Notes: a model not told the origin generated them from the letters alone. Counted from the first letter of the stretch, positions 1-8,314 are shown. The stretch is 14,906 nt of DNA from Alphaproteobacteria bacterium (GCA_017477035.1 JAFUXW010000163.1:1-14906), one strand, 5' to 3'. Translations and numbers: made by a program.

Positions 1-52
1 GGTTCTGATTTAATTCATCTATTTTTATCGGATATGAAAAATTTTTTTGCAT
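1..52 (-). CDS. Start of a YceD/DUF177-like protein (partial)
   Basis: The first 17 codons of a minus-strand gene are visible, starting at the ATG complementary to 50-52 and running off the left edge. They read MQKNFSYPIKIDELNQN. An AAGGA ribosome binding site (complement of 60-64) lies 7 bases upstream, so the start is convincing. The pattern 'FSxPIKIDxL' resembles the N-terminus of alphaproteobacterial YceD (DUF177) proteins, which are linked to 23S rRNA and ribosome maturation and to the rpmF-plsX region. As I recall, alphaproteobacterial bamE is often divergent from a DUF177 gene, which fits the neighbour here. Seventeen residues are too few for a firm assignment; the gene is well supported, the family is inference. 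Confidence 0.55.
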   Translation of the reverse strand, partial: MQKNFSYPIKIDELNQN

Positions 53-110
53 TATAAAATCCTTGTGTTATATATAGCAATATAAACACAGATTATAGGG
101 AATTATACAG

Positions 111-566
111 ATGTCAATACGCAAAATATTTTTTCTTTCAATGGTGCTTGTTTGCACTTCTTGTTCGTCTGACTTATTTTTGAAGCATAACGGAAATATG
201 CCGGAAGAAAATAAAGTGGCAAGAGTGGCAATAGGTCAGAGTAAAACAGATGTGCAGGAAATCTTGGGTAATCCGAGTTCTGTAACCGGATTAAGTGATG
301 ATCACTGGATTTATATGTCGTCAACACAAAAAAAAGTAGCATTTTTGCATCCTGAAGAATTAGATAGAGAAATTTTGGCATTAACGTTTGACAATGGCAA
401 AGTCAGTAAAATAGAAAAATTTGATTTACAAGATGGTAATAAAATTAAGATAGATGAAGATGAAACTCAAACTGCGAATCCTAATATCGGATTTTTCCGC
501 AAATATTTTGGTGGCGTAGGACAATATTTACCGTTTGGCAACGGCAAATCTGATAGGGATATTTAA
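111..566 (+). CDS. bamE: Outer membrane protein assembly factor BamE (SmpA/OmlA lipoprotein)
   Basis: A 151-residue lipoprotein that belongs to the BAM complex, which folds beta-barrel proteins into the outer membrane. The N-terminus is a lipoprotein signal: basic start, hydrophobic stretch at 6-14, then CTSC with the acylated Cys at 18 (the -3 position is Cys rather than the usual Leu). The SmpA/OmlA core follows at about 35-110: 'VAIGQSKTDVQEILGNPS' is the family's helical motif before the beta strands, and 'DHWIYMS' and 'LALTFDNGKVSKIEKF' are the strands. The C-terminal 40 residues are Asp/Lys-rich and variable. An AGGG site lies 10 bases before the ATG. The gene diverges from the YceD-like gene and is followed 2 bases later by ftsK, so the two probably share a transcript. 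The family call is firm. Confidence 0.9.
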   Translation: MSIRKIFFLSMVLVCTSCSSDLFLKHNGNMPEENKVARVAIGQSKTDVQEILGNPSSVTGLSDDHWIYMSSTQKKVAFLHPEELDREILALTFDNGKVSKIEKFDLQDGNKIKIDEDETQTANPNIGFFRKYFGGVGQYLPFGNGKSDRDI

Positions 567-568
567 TA

Positions 569-1894
569 ATGAATGAGATTATATCTGATGACATTAAGAT
601 AAGATTGCCACACACTTTAACTCATTTCGGTATTAAAGGAGAGGTAGGAGAAGTATTTGAAGGTCCGCTGATTTATGATGTGCAATTTAAATTGGCAGAA
701 GGTTCAAAATTTTCTTATTTGGAAGGATTGATTAAAGATATTGCCCGTGAACTTGGAGTTAGCGGAATCAGAGTTTCACAAATTCCGAATTCCGTTTATA
801 TAAGCTTTGAAATTCCGTTGCCACAAGCAAAGACTGTTCCGTTTGCTCCGATTACCTATTCTGCCGAATTTATGAGATCAACTTATACTTTGCCTGTTTG
901 TATCGGAGTCAATATGCACGGTGAACCGGTGATGAAAGATTTGAGTAAAATGCCTCATCTGTTGGTGGCTGGCACTACCGGCTCAGGTAAATCGGTTGGA
1001 CTCAACTCGTTTATTTTATCATTGATTACAAAGAAAAAGCCTGAAGAACTTAAATTGGTTCTCATTGATCCGAAGCGTATTGAATTTAGTATGTATAATA
1101 ATCAAAAATATATGTTGCGACCGGTTATTACCGATATGAATTCTGCTTGCGCCTGTTTGTCGCAATTAGCAGGAGAAATGGAAGAACGCTACAGCGTATT
1201 TGAAAAAGAAATGGTGCGCAATATTAGTGAATATCACAAAAAAGGCGGCAAAATGCCTTATATTGTTTGCGTTATTGATGAGTTTGCCGATTTAATAATG
1301 TTTGATAAAACAGTTGAAAAACAAGTTCAAATATTGGCACAAAAATCGCGTGCGGCCGGAATTCATTTGATTATTGCCACTCAAAGACCATCGGTTGACG
1401 TTATTACCGGAACGGTTAAAGCAAATTTACCGACAAGATTATCTTATAAAGTATCTTCTCCGGCCGATTCTATGACTATTTTGAATACAACAGGTGCCGA
1501 AGATTTGGTCGGACGAGGGGATTCTCTGCTATTGGAAGAAAACGGCACTCTTACACGCGTTTTGGGAGCGTACGTTTCCGATGATGATATTATGAGCACT
1601 TTGGAGCCGTATCGTTGCAAAATGGAAGATAAAAAAACTTATGATATTGTCTTGAAAGAAAAACAAGATGAGCAAAAAGTTGTTATGTCGGAAACAGAGC
1701 AAAAAAAGGGAATCTTTGCAAAGATATGGGATTTTTGGTGCAGATTGGGAAAACGCAATCAGAATCGTATTATTAATATGATTGTCGGCTTTGTAATGGC
1801 AATGTTTGGAGCAAAAACAACAACGAGCTCTTCTACTCGTCGTTTGCGTGATGCGGTGCAAAAAACTGCTAAAAAAATCAGTAAAAGAAAATAG
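569..1894 (+). CDS. ftsK: Short FtsK/SpoIIIE-type DNA translocase
   Basis: A 441-residue RecA-fold motor of the FtsK/SpoIIIE family, which pumps double-stranded DNA during chromosome segregation or DNA transfer. Residues 10-95 form the alpha domain ('GPLIYDVQF', 'LIKDIARELG'). The beta motor domain runs from about 105 to 345: 'LPVCIGVNMHGEPV', Walker A GTTGSGKS at 135-142, 'LVLIDPKRIEFSMY', Walker B 'VCVIDEFADL' at 233-242, 'IIATQRPSVDVITG' and 'GRGDSLL'. Two parts of normal FtsK are missing: the N-terminal four-helix membrane domain and the C-terminal winged-helix gamma domain that reads KOPS sites. In their place is a tail (about 350-441) with a hydrophobic stretch around 401-414 and a very basic end. 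Housekeeping FtsK is usually near 800 residues, so this is a truncated or specialised paralogue. The start lies 2 bases after bamE, with AGGG 11 bases upstream. Confidence 0.88.
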   Translation: MNEIISDDIKIRLPHTLTHFGIKGEVGEVFEGPLIYDVQFKLAEGSKFSYLEGLIKDIARELGVSGIRVSQIPNSVYISFEIPLPQAKTVPFAPITYSAEFMRSTYTLPVCIGVNMHGEPVMKDLSKMPHLLVAGTTGSGKSVGLNSFILSLITKKKPEELKLVLIDPKRIEFSMYNNQKYMLRPVITDMNSACACLSQLAGEMEERYSVFEKEMVRNISEYHKKGGKMPYIVCVIDEFADLIMFDKTVEKQVQILAQKSRAAGIHLIIATQRPSVDVITGTVKANLPTRLSYKVSSPADSMTILNTTGAEDLVGRGDSLLLEENGTLTRVLGAYVSDDDIMSTLEPYRCKMEDKKTYDIVLKEKQDEQKVVMSETEQKKGIFAKIWDFWCRLGKRNQNRIINMIVGFVMAMFGAKTTTSSSTRRLRDAVQKTAKKISKRK

Positions 1895-1910
1895 CGATTC
1901 GAATAAAATA

Positions 1911-2501
1911 CTACGAGTGTCCAGTTATGGATACGAAACTATCCATACGTATTCCGGTTATATCCATAGCACGTTGCCATTTATCGGCATCTTTGGTGTG
2001 AAACAAAAGTTCTTTATCTGATTCGGTGACTAACCAATCGTTATTTAAGATTTCATTTTCAAGTTGTCTCGGTTGCCAAAATGAATATCCCAATGCTACT
2101 AATTTATCATCAGGCCCTTTATCAAAGGCAATGTCTGCAATTATTTCATTGGTAGATGATACGGCAATACCATCTGCTATTTCGATAGTTCCATCTTTTA
2201 TATAATCATTGGAATGCAAAACCATGCCACGTATTTTTTCCAATGGTCCTCCGGTATACAAATTTACTTCATTTAATTTTTCATAGCTTTTTAGCGGCAA
2301 TTGTAAAGATAAATCGGAAAAAGTATATTTCTCCAATGGTTTATTAACAATAATCCCCATTGCTCCGCGATTGGTATGTGAACAAACATATACAACAGAG
2401 CGAGAAAAAATATCATCCCTGTCTAGCACGGGCATAGCTACCAAAAACTTCCCCATTAAAGAATATTTATCAATAAATTCATCCATTTTGCTACATACCA
2501 T
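1911..2501 (-). CDS. yqgE: YqgE/AlgH family protein (DUF179)
   Basis: A 196-residue protein of the YqgE/AlgH family, whose biochemical role is unsettled; AlgH was first linked to transcriptional control of alginate genes. The family signatures are all present in order: 'LMGKFLVAMPVLDRDDIFSR' at 15-34, 'SVVYVCSHTNRGAMGIIVNK' at 35-54, 'GGPLEKIRGMVLHS' at 84-97, and 'GYSFWQPRQLENEILNNDWL' at 138-157. Length is normal for the family. The start is uncertain: ATG 2501 and ATG 2486 (6th codon) are both possible and neither has a clear Shine-Dalgarno; both precede the conserved block. The gene converges on ftsK with a 16-base gap and diverges from scsB. From memory, yqgE next to a ScsB-like gene recurs in Alphaproteobacteria, so the neighbourhood looks vertical. 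Confidence 0.93.
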   Translation of the reverse strand: MVCSKMDEFIDKYSLMGKFLVAMPVLDRDDIFSRSVVYVCSHTNRGAMGIIVNKPLEKYTFSDLSLQLPLKSYEKLNEVNLYTGGPLEKIRGMVLHSNDYIKDGTIEIADGIAVSSTNEIIADIAFDKGPDDKLVALGYSFWQPRQLENEILNNDWLVTESDKELLFHTKDADKWQRAMDITGIRMDSFVSITGHS

Positions 2502-2612
2502 AAAAAATAAGTTTGTTTTTTTACCATTTTAGTGTATCATAAATTTGATAATATTTGAAGAATAAACATCAAAAAAATTAAATATTTATACTCTTATATA
2601 GTTTGTCTGTTT

Positions 2613-3644
2613 TTGTTTTTCAACAATTTTGCTTGTGCGGCAGAAAAAGTTGTTATGCCCGAGGATTTTAAAGGTTCGGCAACTATGCGTCAGGTAGAGT
2701 TGCTTAATAACGGAGAAAATACGCATCTGACCGGCGAACAGATGTTTAAGATACTTTATGAAATAGGTTCTTACTTTTATAATAAATATACTCTAGATGA
2801 TGTATTTAAAGAAGATTTTGCTGATAAAATTCGTCCGTTTTTTCCTAAAGATACAGAAAAAGAGATTGAAGATAAATTGACGTTACTTAGGGTCGGAGTT
2901 AATGTATATGATAAAGTAAAAGCCGTATATAATGAATACATAAAAAAGACATTGGTTCCGCAAGTTTATCGAAAAGTTAAAAGTGCAGAGGAATATGATC
3001 ACCCAGACGATGTGAAATATATCGAAGCAGATCCCGGTTATTTTGTTAAAGTTAATAATTTTAAAAAATTTCTAACATACAGCGATAATGAAGAAGAACG
3101 TCAGGCTATTGTGGAATTTGAACGAAGAGGGGAAGACGAAAACAGTATACGTAATAAAGTTATTCGTATTATAAAAACTGCAGACTGGAAAAAGGCGTTG
3201 TTTTACGGCACGGTTTATGAAAACCCGTTGGCATCAAAACAAGGAGTTTCGGCTCAGCAAGAAAGTATGGATGTTAAAGTTAGACTCGTTTCAAAAAATA
3301 CCTATATCCGAGGCGAGAAAGAACTTTATGTAGGTATAGAATTTAAAACAGCTTTATACACTTTTATAGTTGCCAATGATATATCAGATAAGATAACCAA
3401 ACCGCAAGTAGATTTGAGTGCATCGGAAAATATCGAGAAAAGTGAGATTCTGTATCCTTTTCCTTTGAACGCCGGAAATTACCCGTATATACATAAATAT
3501 TTCGGAGAATTTTTGCTTCCGATAAAAATAACAGTGCAAGATGCTAATAAACCGGTGATGGTCAGAGCTAAAGTCAAATTTTTTTCCTGCGATAATAATC
3601 TTAATTGTTCTCCCGAGGAATTTGACTTTGAACTGCCTCTTTAA
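2613..3644 (+). pseudogene. scsB: ScsB/DsbD-like protein, N-terminal part (split by frameshift)
   Basis: The periplasmic front half of a thiol-disulfide interchange protein. The only canonical start is TTG 2613, but the same frame stays open upstream to 2559 and encodes a basic N-terminus plus hydrophobic run (KKIKYLYSYIVCLFLFF) leading into 'NNFACA|AEK', a good signal peptide, with no ATG/GTG/TTG before it. After the signal peptide come about 190 residues of unrecognised, mostly helical sequence. Then, at about 218-343, follows a DsbD alpha-like domain: 'ELYVGIEF', 'ILYPFPLNAG' and a CDNNLNC pair (C326, C332). The C-x5-C spacing matches the E. coli DsbD alpha-domain cysteines. The frame stops at TAA 3642, but homology continues in another frame ('TDGEEILSNGYDNYFN') straight into the next entry. 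This is best read as one gene broken by a 1-base deletion, or by a sequencing error; a functional split is less likely. Confidence 0.7.
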
Positions 3645-3691
3645 CTGATGGCGAAGAAATACTTTCGAACGGATATGATAATTATTTTAAT

Positions 3692-5287
3692 ATGACCTTA
3701 TCCAGAATACCTACTATTAATAGTAAGCATATTTCTTTGAAGAAATTTGTAGTGGATACGGATAAAGAAAATAATCAAATTTTGCGCTTGGAATTTGTAA
3801 GTGATAAGAAAATAAAAAATTTTAAGATTTTTGCCGAAGCAAAAGAAGATATTGTTCTTTTTGATTCGCCGCTTATAAGTTTGCAAGATAATAAAGTTTA
3901 TATAAGACTGAATCCCCATGGCAAACAAAATACCCTTGACATGGCGGATATGACTTTTACAATCAGTGCCGTATTAAATAATTCATATTATTACCGTCAA
4001 ACACTACAAGTAGGTATTTCATCGGATTTTGATGTGGATGCTATAAAGCTGAATTTCGGACTTCTTTTCTTGGCAATATTCGGCGGGCTTATTCTTAATT
4101 TTATGCCATGCGTTTTTCCTGTTATATCACTAAAAATGATGGCATTCAGCAAGACAAAAGCTAAACAAAGGGCAGGGCTGAAAAAAGATTTACGTTATAC
4201 AGTTATCGGAATTTTCAGCGGTTTTTCAATGTTAATTATAATGTTGTGGCTGGCAAAATACTTGGGATATTCCTTGGGGTGGGGAATGCAATTCCAGAGT
4301 ATGGGATTTTTAGTAACAATGACGTTTGTGGTCACAAGCATTGTTGTGGCTCTTCCGGTATTTAATTTTAACGATATGACACTGCCGGATATGGGAAAAT
4401 ATTCGGGTTTCATAATCGGCAATTTTGCGGTGCTGTTGGCTACTCCTTGCACTGGTCCTTATTTAGCAAGTGCGGTCGGATTCGCTTTAGCCGGCAGCTA
4501 TATGGATATTTTGGTAATTATGTATGGTGTGGCATTGGGATTGTCATTACCGTATCTTCTTATTCTGGCTTTGAAACAGCCGGAAACTTTTTTCCCAAAA
4601 CCAGGGTATTGGATGCACAATCTGGAAATATTTATGCAGATAATGCTATATTTAACAATCGCATGGTTCTTACTATTGATGTTGGAACAAACAGATTGGG
4701 AATTTGTACTTAAATTTGCAGTAATTATATTGTTATTTGCCTTTGTTATTTGGATTTGCAAAAAGTTTTTGGAGTATCTGAATGGTATTTTGGATGAACG
4801 TATACCGTTGGATGTTTTGGTTAAAATTAGACGCGGTGTATATGTGGCTATGTTGGGATTTTTTGTCGTGTGTTCATTGATTTGCACAAATATGGCACAA
4901 ACCGCTTTTCAAAAAAATTATGAGGAAAATATGAAAAATCGCCTGACATTTATTGACAGAGATTTAATAGATAAACACCTCAACGACGGGCATCCTGTAT
5001 TAGTAGAAATCAGTGCTGATTGGTGCTTGACTTGTCATGCCAATAAAATGTTTGTGTTTAATAAAACAAATATGAAAAATTGGAAACAAAATTATGATTT
5101 GGAATTTTTGCGGGTGGACTGGACTAATTATAATAAAGAAATTTTGGATTATATGGGCAAATTCGGTCGCAAGGGTTTACCTTTTTATATTTTGTATACT
5201 CCGTTTGTAAAAGAAGGAATGGTATTGCCTGAAATATTTGAAGAAAGTGATTTATCACAAATTTTAAGAGTTTCCAAAATTCGCTAA
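3692..5287 (+). pseudogene. scsB: ScsB/DsbD-like protein, membrane and thioredoxin part
   Basis: The back half of the same gene (531 residues from ATG 3692). DsbD/ScsB proteins carry electrons from cytoplasmic thioredoxin across the inner membrane to periplasmic disulfides. Residues 1-115 are a beta-rich periplasmic segment. The membrane domain covers about 120-400, with the redox cysteines in 'NFMPCVFPVISLK' (C140) and 'LLATPCTGPYLAS' (C253). A C-terminal thioredoxin-like domain follows from about 415, with WCLTC (C445, C448) and the cis-proline in 'RKGLPFYI' (P497). All catalytic cysteines are intact. The extra beta domain before the membrane part fits ScsB better than E. coli DsbD. ATG 3692 has no Shine-Dalgarno (GGAT lies 17 bases away), and the frame is open and homologous upstream to 3632, so this is not a natural start. 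The stop overlaps the convergent patatin gene by 4 bases. Confidence 0.8.
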
Positions 5288-6132
5288 TCATTACCGAGAA
5301 ATTTGCGTAATTCAGGTAACGCAGTATAAGCATCTTTACGCCCCAGTTCGTAAACTTCGCGTAATATCAGCTTATTTTTTTCGGTGTGGCTGATTTTGAT
5401 TAATTTGCTAGGGCGTATAACAAAAACCTCTCCTTGATTCTGCATTGCCTCAATTTCATCCAGTTCTTGGTTATACATGATGTGACGATTTTTAATCGCT
5501 TTAATAAAATTAGGAAATTTTCGATACATAAAATTGGCCAGCCAAGCCAGTTTATTTGGTTTTTTGATGTAACCTGCAGCACGCGTTTGTACTACCACGC
5601 ATTTGTCATATCCCATATTTTGAAAAGCTTTAACTGGAATGCTGTCGGCAATTCCTCCATCTAGATAAAATTTATTTTTTATTTTACTGATACGCGAAAC
5701 AAAAGGCATAGAGGCAGAAGCACGTAAATAAGGCATTTTATTGCGCAATTCTTCGCATTTGATATATTCGGCACTACCTGTTTCAAGATTGGTGCAGGTT
5801 ACGTAAAAAGCGGTGGAAGAGTTTTCAAAAGCTTCATGATTGAATGGAAAAAGTTTCTCCGGTAAATCATGATAACAAAATTTTTCACCGACCATATTTC
5901 CGGTAGTAACTAAAGAATAAAAACTCATATAACGTTTATCTGCAGCATACTTTAATGTATAATTTATGCTTCTTCCTATTTGTCCGGAAACAAACGAGCA
6001 ACCATGAATTGCACCGGCAGAAACTCCTATAACACCATCAAATCCGATATTGTTTTCGGCCAAAATATCTAATACTCCGGCTGTGTATATGGCACGATGT
6101 GCCCCGCCTTCAAGCACTAATCCGGTTGCCAT
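5284..6132 (-). CDS. Patatin-like phospholipase (YjjU/RssA type)
   Basis: A 282-residue patatin-fold serine hydrolase, expected to act on acyl chains of phospholipids or other lipids with a Ser-Asp dyad. From ATG 6132: the oxyanion-hole motif 'LEGGAHRAIYTAGVLD' (7-22), the nucleophile elbow GVSAG with Ser38, the 'PYLRASASMP' segment (134-143) and the catalytic Asp158 in 'LDGGIADSIPV'. The residue order and 280-300 aa length match the YjjU branch. There is no signal peptide, so the enzyme should be cytoplasmic or membrane-peripheral. A TTG at 6147 is also in frame, but ATG 6132 has a GGAA 7-8 bases upstream and starts right before the conserved strand, so I chose it. The gene overlaps the upstream MORN gene by 16 bases, implying co-translation, and overlaps scsB tail-to-tail by 4 bases. 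Confidence 0.9.
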   Translation of the reverse strand: MATGLVLEGGAHRAIYTAGVLDILAENNIGFDGVIGVSAGAIHGCSFVSGQIGRSINYTLKYAADKRYMSFYSLVTTGNMVGEKFCYHDLPEKLFPFNHEAFENSSTAFYVTCTNLETGSAEYIKCEELRNKMPYLRASASMPFVSRISKIKNKFYLDGGIADSIPVKAFQNMGYDKCVVVQTRAAGYIKKPNKLAWLANFMYRKFPNFIKAIKNRHIMYNQELDEIEAMQNQGEVFVIRPSKLIKISHTEKNKLILREVYELGRKDAYTALPELRKFLGND

Positions 6133-6845
6133 ATCGGTATTCCGCAACTGTTAATTTGATTATCAGGATACGATCTCAGCATGGCTGAATTAAAGCTTTC
6201 TTTTTTACCGTTTTTATTACAATATCCTTTTTCCAATTTGCCGTTTTTGTATCTCATTCTGCCATATAACGTACCATCAGCCAAATAAACATCAAGCATT
6301 CCGTCTAATTTGTTATTTTTATAATTAGCAGAAATTTCTATACCTCGTCCGGGATGATAGAGCTTAAACATTCCGTTCTTTTGTCCGTCTTTGTAATACA
6401 AGCGCATTTTAGGATTGCCATTTGGATAGAAATATGAACATAAGCCAGTAAGATAACCTTTTTTATAATTTTCTATGCTCTCATATCCTCCATCGGAATT
6501 CTTTTTGGCGATTTTTCCTTCAAGAGGTTTTTTGTCGGCATCTGTGCAGAATTTAACATCATCGCTGTCTGTTACGCAACTGAAATTCTTGGGCTGCTCC
6601 AGAGAGCTTCTTATTAGAGAAACAGCTTCAAAATTTTGTTCAGATGCTTGAGGTTGAATCTGCTCTGTTTCAGTATCCATATCCATTTGCAGAGCCTTTT
6701 GTGCACCATATTTCATCTGGTATCTTGGTTGCTTTCGAACAGGCTGTGCTGATTTCTTACCAGGAATTGATATTCCACAGTAGGCTGAGGAAATTGTACA
6801 AAACAGAGCTGTTAAAGCTATTAGAAGTAATTTAGATTTCATCAT
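6117..6845 (-). CDS. Secreted MORN_2-repeat protein
   Basis: A 242-residue exported protein. Residues 1-23 form a signal peptide (MMKSK, then LLLIALTALF, ending near SSAYC). Residues 25-85 are low-complexity linker rich in Gln, Lys and Glu, with two cysteines just after it (C90, C100) that could form a disulfide. The rest, about 125-215, holds four MORN_2 (YwqK-like) units of about 24 residues, each with a 'Y.(K/N)G...G....Y...G' pattern, for example 'YYKDGQKNGMFKLYHPG' and 'NYKNNKLDGMLDVYLADG'. MORN_2 proteins are often labelled 'toxin-antitoxin system YwqK family', but that name carries little functional weight. AAGGA (complement of 6851-6855) serves ATG 6845 or ATG 6842 and touches the stop of the 485-aa gene upstream, so these genes form one transcript ending with the patatin gene. 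Confidence 0.82.
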   Translation of the reverse strand: MMKSKLLLIALTALFCTISSAYCGISIPGKKSAQPVRKQPRYQMKYGAQKALQMDMDTETEQIQPQASEQNFEAVSLIRSSLEQPKNFSCVTDSDDVKFCTDADKKPLEGKIAKKNSDGGYESIENYKKGYLTGLCSYFYPNGNPKMRLYYKDGQKNGMFKLYHPGRGIEISANYKNNKLDGMLDVYLADGTLYGRMRYKNGKLEKGYCNKNGKKESFNSAMLRSYPDNQINSCGIPIWQPD

Positions 6846-6856
6846 TTAAATCCTTT

Positions 6857-8314
6857 TTATTTATTGAAGAAATCGTGTCCTTTCGAGGACATCATTGGGA
6901 ACAAAATGCTATTTTTTTGCTTGTAAGCTGTTCCATATTTTTTCCTTAATTGATTAAGTTTTTTGAGCGTTTTCTTATCATCATACGGCAAAATCTCTCG
7001 TAGCTTACTATCAATAGTGTCATAAAGATTACGATCTTCAATATCTATTTCTTGCAATTCATGAAATTCATTTATACAAGACTTAAGCAAATTAATTTTG
7101 AGATTTTCATTTTTGACTGTATTTGCTAACTTCTCGTATTCCCGTATGCGAGGTCGGCCTTCGAGTATTTCTGCTATTTCCAAGCGGGTGGAAATAAAAT
7201 CTTCTATACCAGAGGATTTTTGGGCTCCGGAAATTTTTTCCAAAATGTCAATTTGATCTTTTTTATTTGAAACATAAGCCAGAGCGCTTCGATAATGTTT
7301 TATTGCCTCACGAATACTTATATCTCTGCCGGCAAAACCATCAATTTTTTTTATTGTCATTAAAGTATCGGCACATAATTTGTGGGCACGAAATTTATCT
7401 CTGTCAGATGACTCTTCGTTACCGATTACTCGTTCACAAGCTGAGGTAATTTTTTCAGGATCATAACCGGAGCTTTCTCTCCAATCATTTTGAATATTAG
7501 ACACCATAACGATATTCAAAGAAGTTAAATCTAAAGCTTTCTTTTTATATTCCATTGCCCGATAATGCCATTTATTAACGGCAGTCATATTGTTAACTCT
7601 GTTGGATTCACTTTCGTATATTTCTGATACGTTGTAATAAAATTGTGACAAGTGCTCATCATTTACAATCTTAAAATTTGAATTTTCTTTGTCATCATCA
7701 ATACAAATCGCCAGATCTTCCATGGCGGTAACTATTCCGCTTAATTCAGTAATATTGGTTTTATCGTTATATATATGCCAGACTTGACGATTCAATTTCA
7801 TCATTTCATAGTCTTCCAACAAAAATGCATTTTGACCTGCACGTTTGGCAAAAACTTCATCATAAAGTTCTTCGACTGAATTTGCAATTTTTATATTCAT
7901 ACCTACCAAGGAGAATATATTTTCAAAAGCTTTATCAATTTTCGTTTTATTTAAATTGGTGGAAAGCATCTTTGCATAGTCTAACCTGTCACGAATATAA
8001 TCGGTTATAACTGCTTGTTGGCGTTCATCTTCAATGCCTGAATTAATATCTTCAGAGGTATGATTCTCTCCAAAATGTCTGTTATACAAGCTCCTCATAT
8101 ATTCAGAGCCGTTTTCATCATCTGCAGAACTGCTGTGCAAAAGCAAGAGAGCTCTTTGGTATAACCCAATAACACTCAAGGGTTCAACTTGATCTACACT
8201 GGAAATAATTGGTATTTGTGCTTCTGCATCTTCAGAGACGTTTTCCGCCGTTTCTTCAGATGGTATTGCATTATCCTCAAGCAATTCTTCATCTGTATGA
8301 TTTTGTTCAGTCAT
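6857..8314 (-). CDS. Unrecognised 485-aa helical (TPR-like) protein
   Basis: I do not recognise a named family. The N-terminal 45 residues are strongly acidic and low-complexity, likely disordered (EELLEDN, SEETAENVSEDAEA). From about 46 to the end the sequence looks almost entirely alpha-helical. Stretches around 248-262 ('KWHYRAMEYKKKALDL') and 335-350 ('REAIKHYRSALAYVSN') resemble tetratricopeptide helices, so a scaffold or adaptor role is possible. There is no signal peptide or membrane segment, so it should be cytoplasmic. The C-terminal 45 residues are basic. The start is secure: a full AAGGAGG (complement of 8320-8326) sits 5 bases before ATG. It is the first gene of a minus-strand run with the MORN protein and the patatin, following a promoter-like region with a palindrome at 8373-8400. 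Reality of the gene is near certain; function is unknown. Confidence 0.8.
   Translation of the reverse strand: MTEQNHTDEELLEDNAIPSEETAENVSEDAEAQIPIISSVDQVEPLSVIGLYQRALLLLHSSSADDENGSEYMRSLYNRHFGENHTSEDINSGIEDERQQAVITDYIRDRLDYAKMLSTNLNKTKIDKAFENIFSLVGMNIKIANSVEELYDEVFAKRAGQNAFLLEDYEMMKLNRQVWHIYNDKTNITELSGIVTAMEDLAICIDDDKENSNFKIVNDEHLSQFYYNVSEIYESESNRVNNMTAVNKWHYRAMEYKKKALDLTSLNIVMVSNIQNDWRESSGYDPEKITSACERVIGNEESSDRDKFRAHKLCADTLMTIKKIDGFAGRDISIREAIKHYRSALAYVSNKKDQIDILEKISGAQKSSGIEDFISTRLEIAEILEGRPRIREYEKLANTVKNENLKINLLKSCINEFHELQEIDIEDRNLYDTIDSKLREILPYDDKKTLKKLNQLRKKYGTAYKQKNSILFPMMSSKGHDFFNK

Noticed and set aside
1926..1947. Perfect 8-bp inverted repeat TATGGATA-N6-TATCCATA near the convergent ends of ftsK and yqgE.
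   Set aside because: It lies inside the last codons of yqgE and has no T tract on either side, so I do not call it a terminator; the short AT-rich arms can arise by chance.
3636..3648. CTT-TAA-C at the scsB break, reminiscent of the prfB programmed +1 frameshift site.
   Set aside because: A +1 shift here meets TGA at 3646-3648, and no Shine-Dalgarno-like stimulator lies just upstream. The needed change is -1, and no canonical slippery heptamer is in phase.
4498..4887. 129-codon open frame on the minus strand inside the ScsB membrane domain.
   Set aside because: It is antisense to conserved coding sequence with intact redox motifs, has no domain and no ribosome binding site; a shadow frame.
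6133..6147. Upstream TTG start for the patatin gene.
   Set aside because: ATG 6132 has a better-placed GGAA and begins directly at the conserved first strand; the extra five residues have no support.
6117..6845. Reading the MORN_2 protein as an antitoxin of a toxin-antitoxin pair.
   Set aside because: The protein has a signal peptide and no toxin-like neighbour; the YwqK 'antitoxin' label is an annotation habit rather than evidence.
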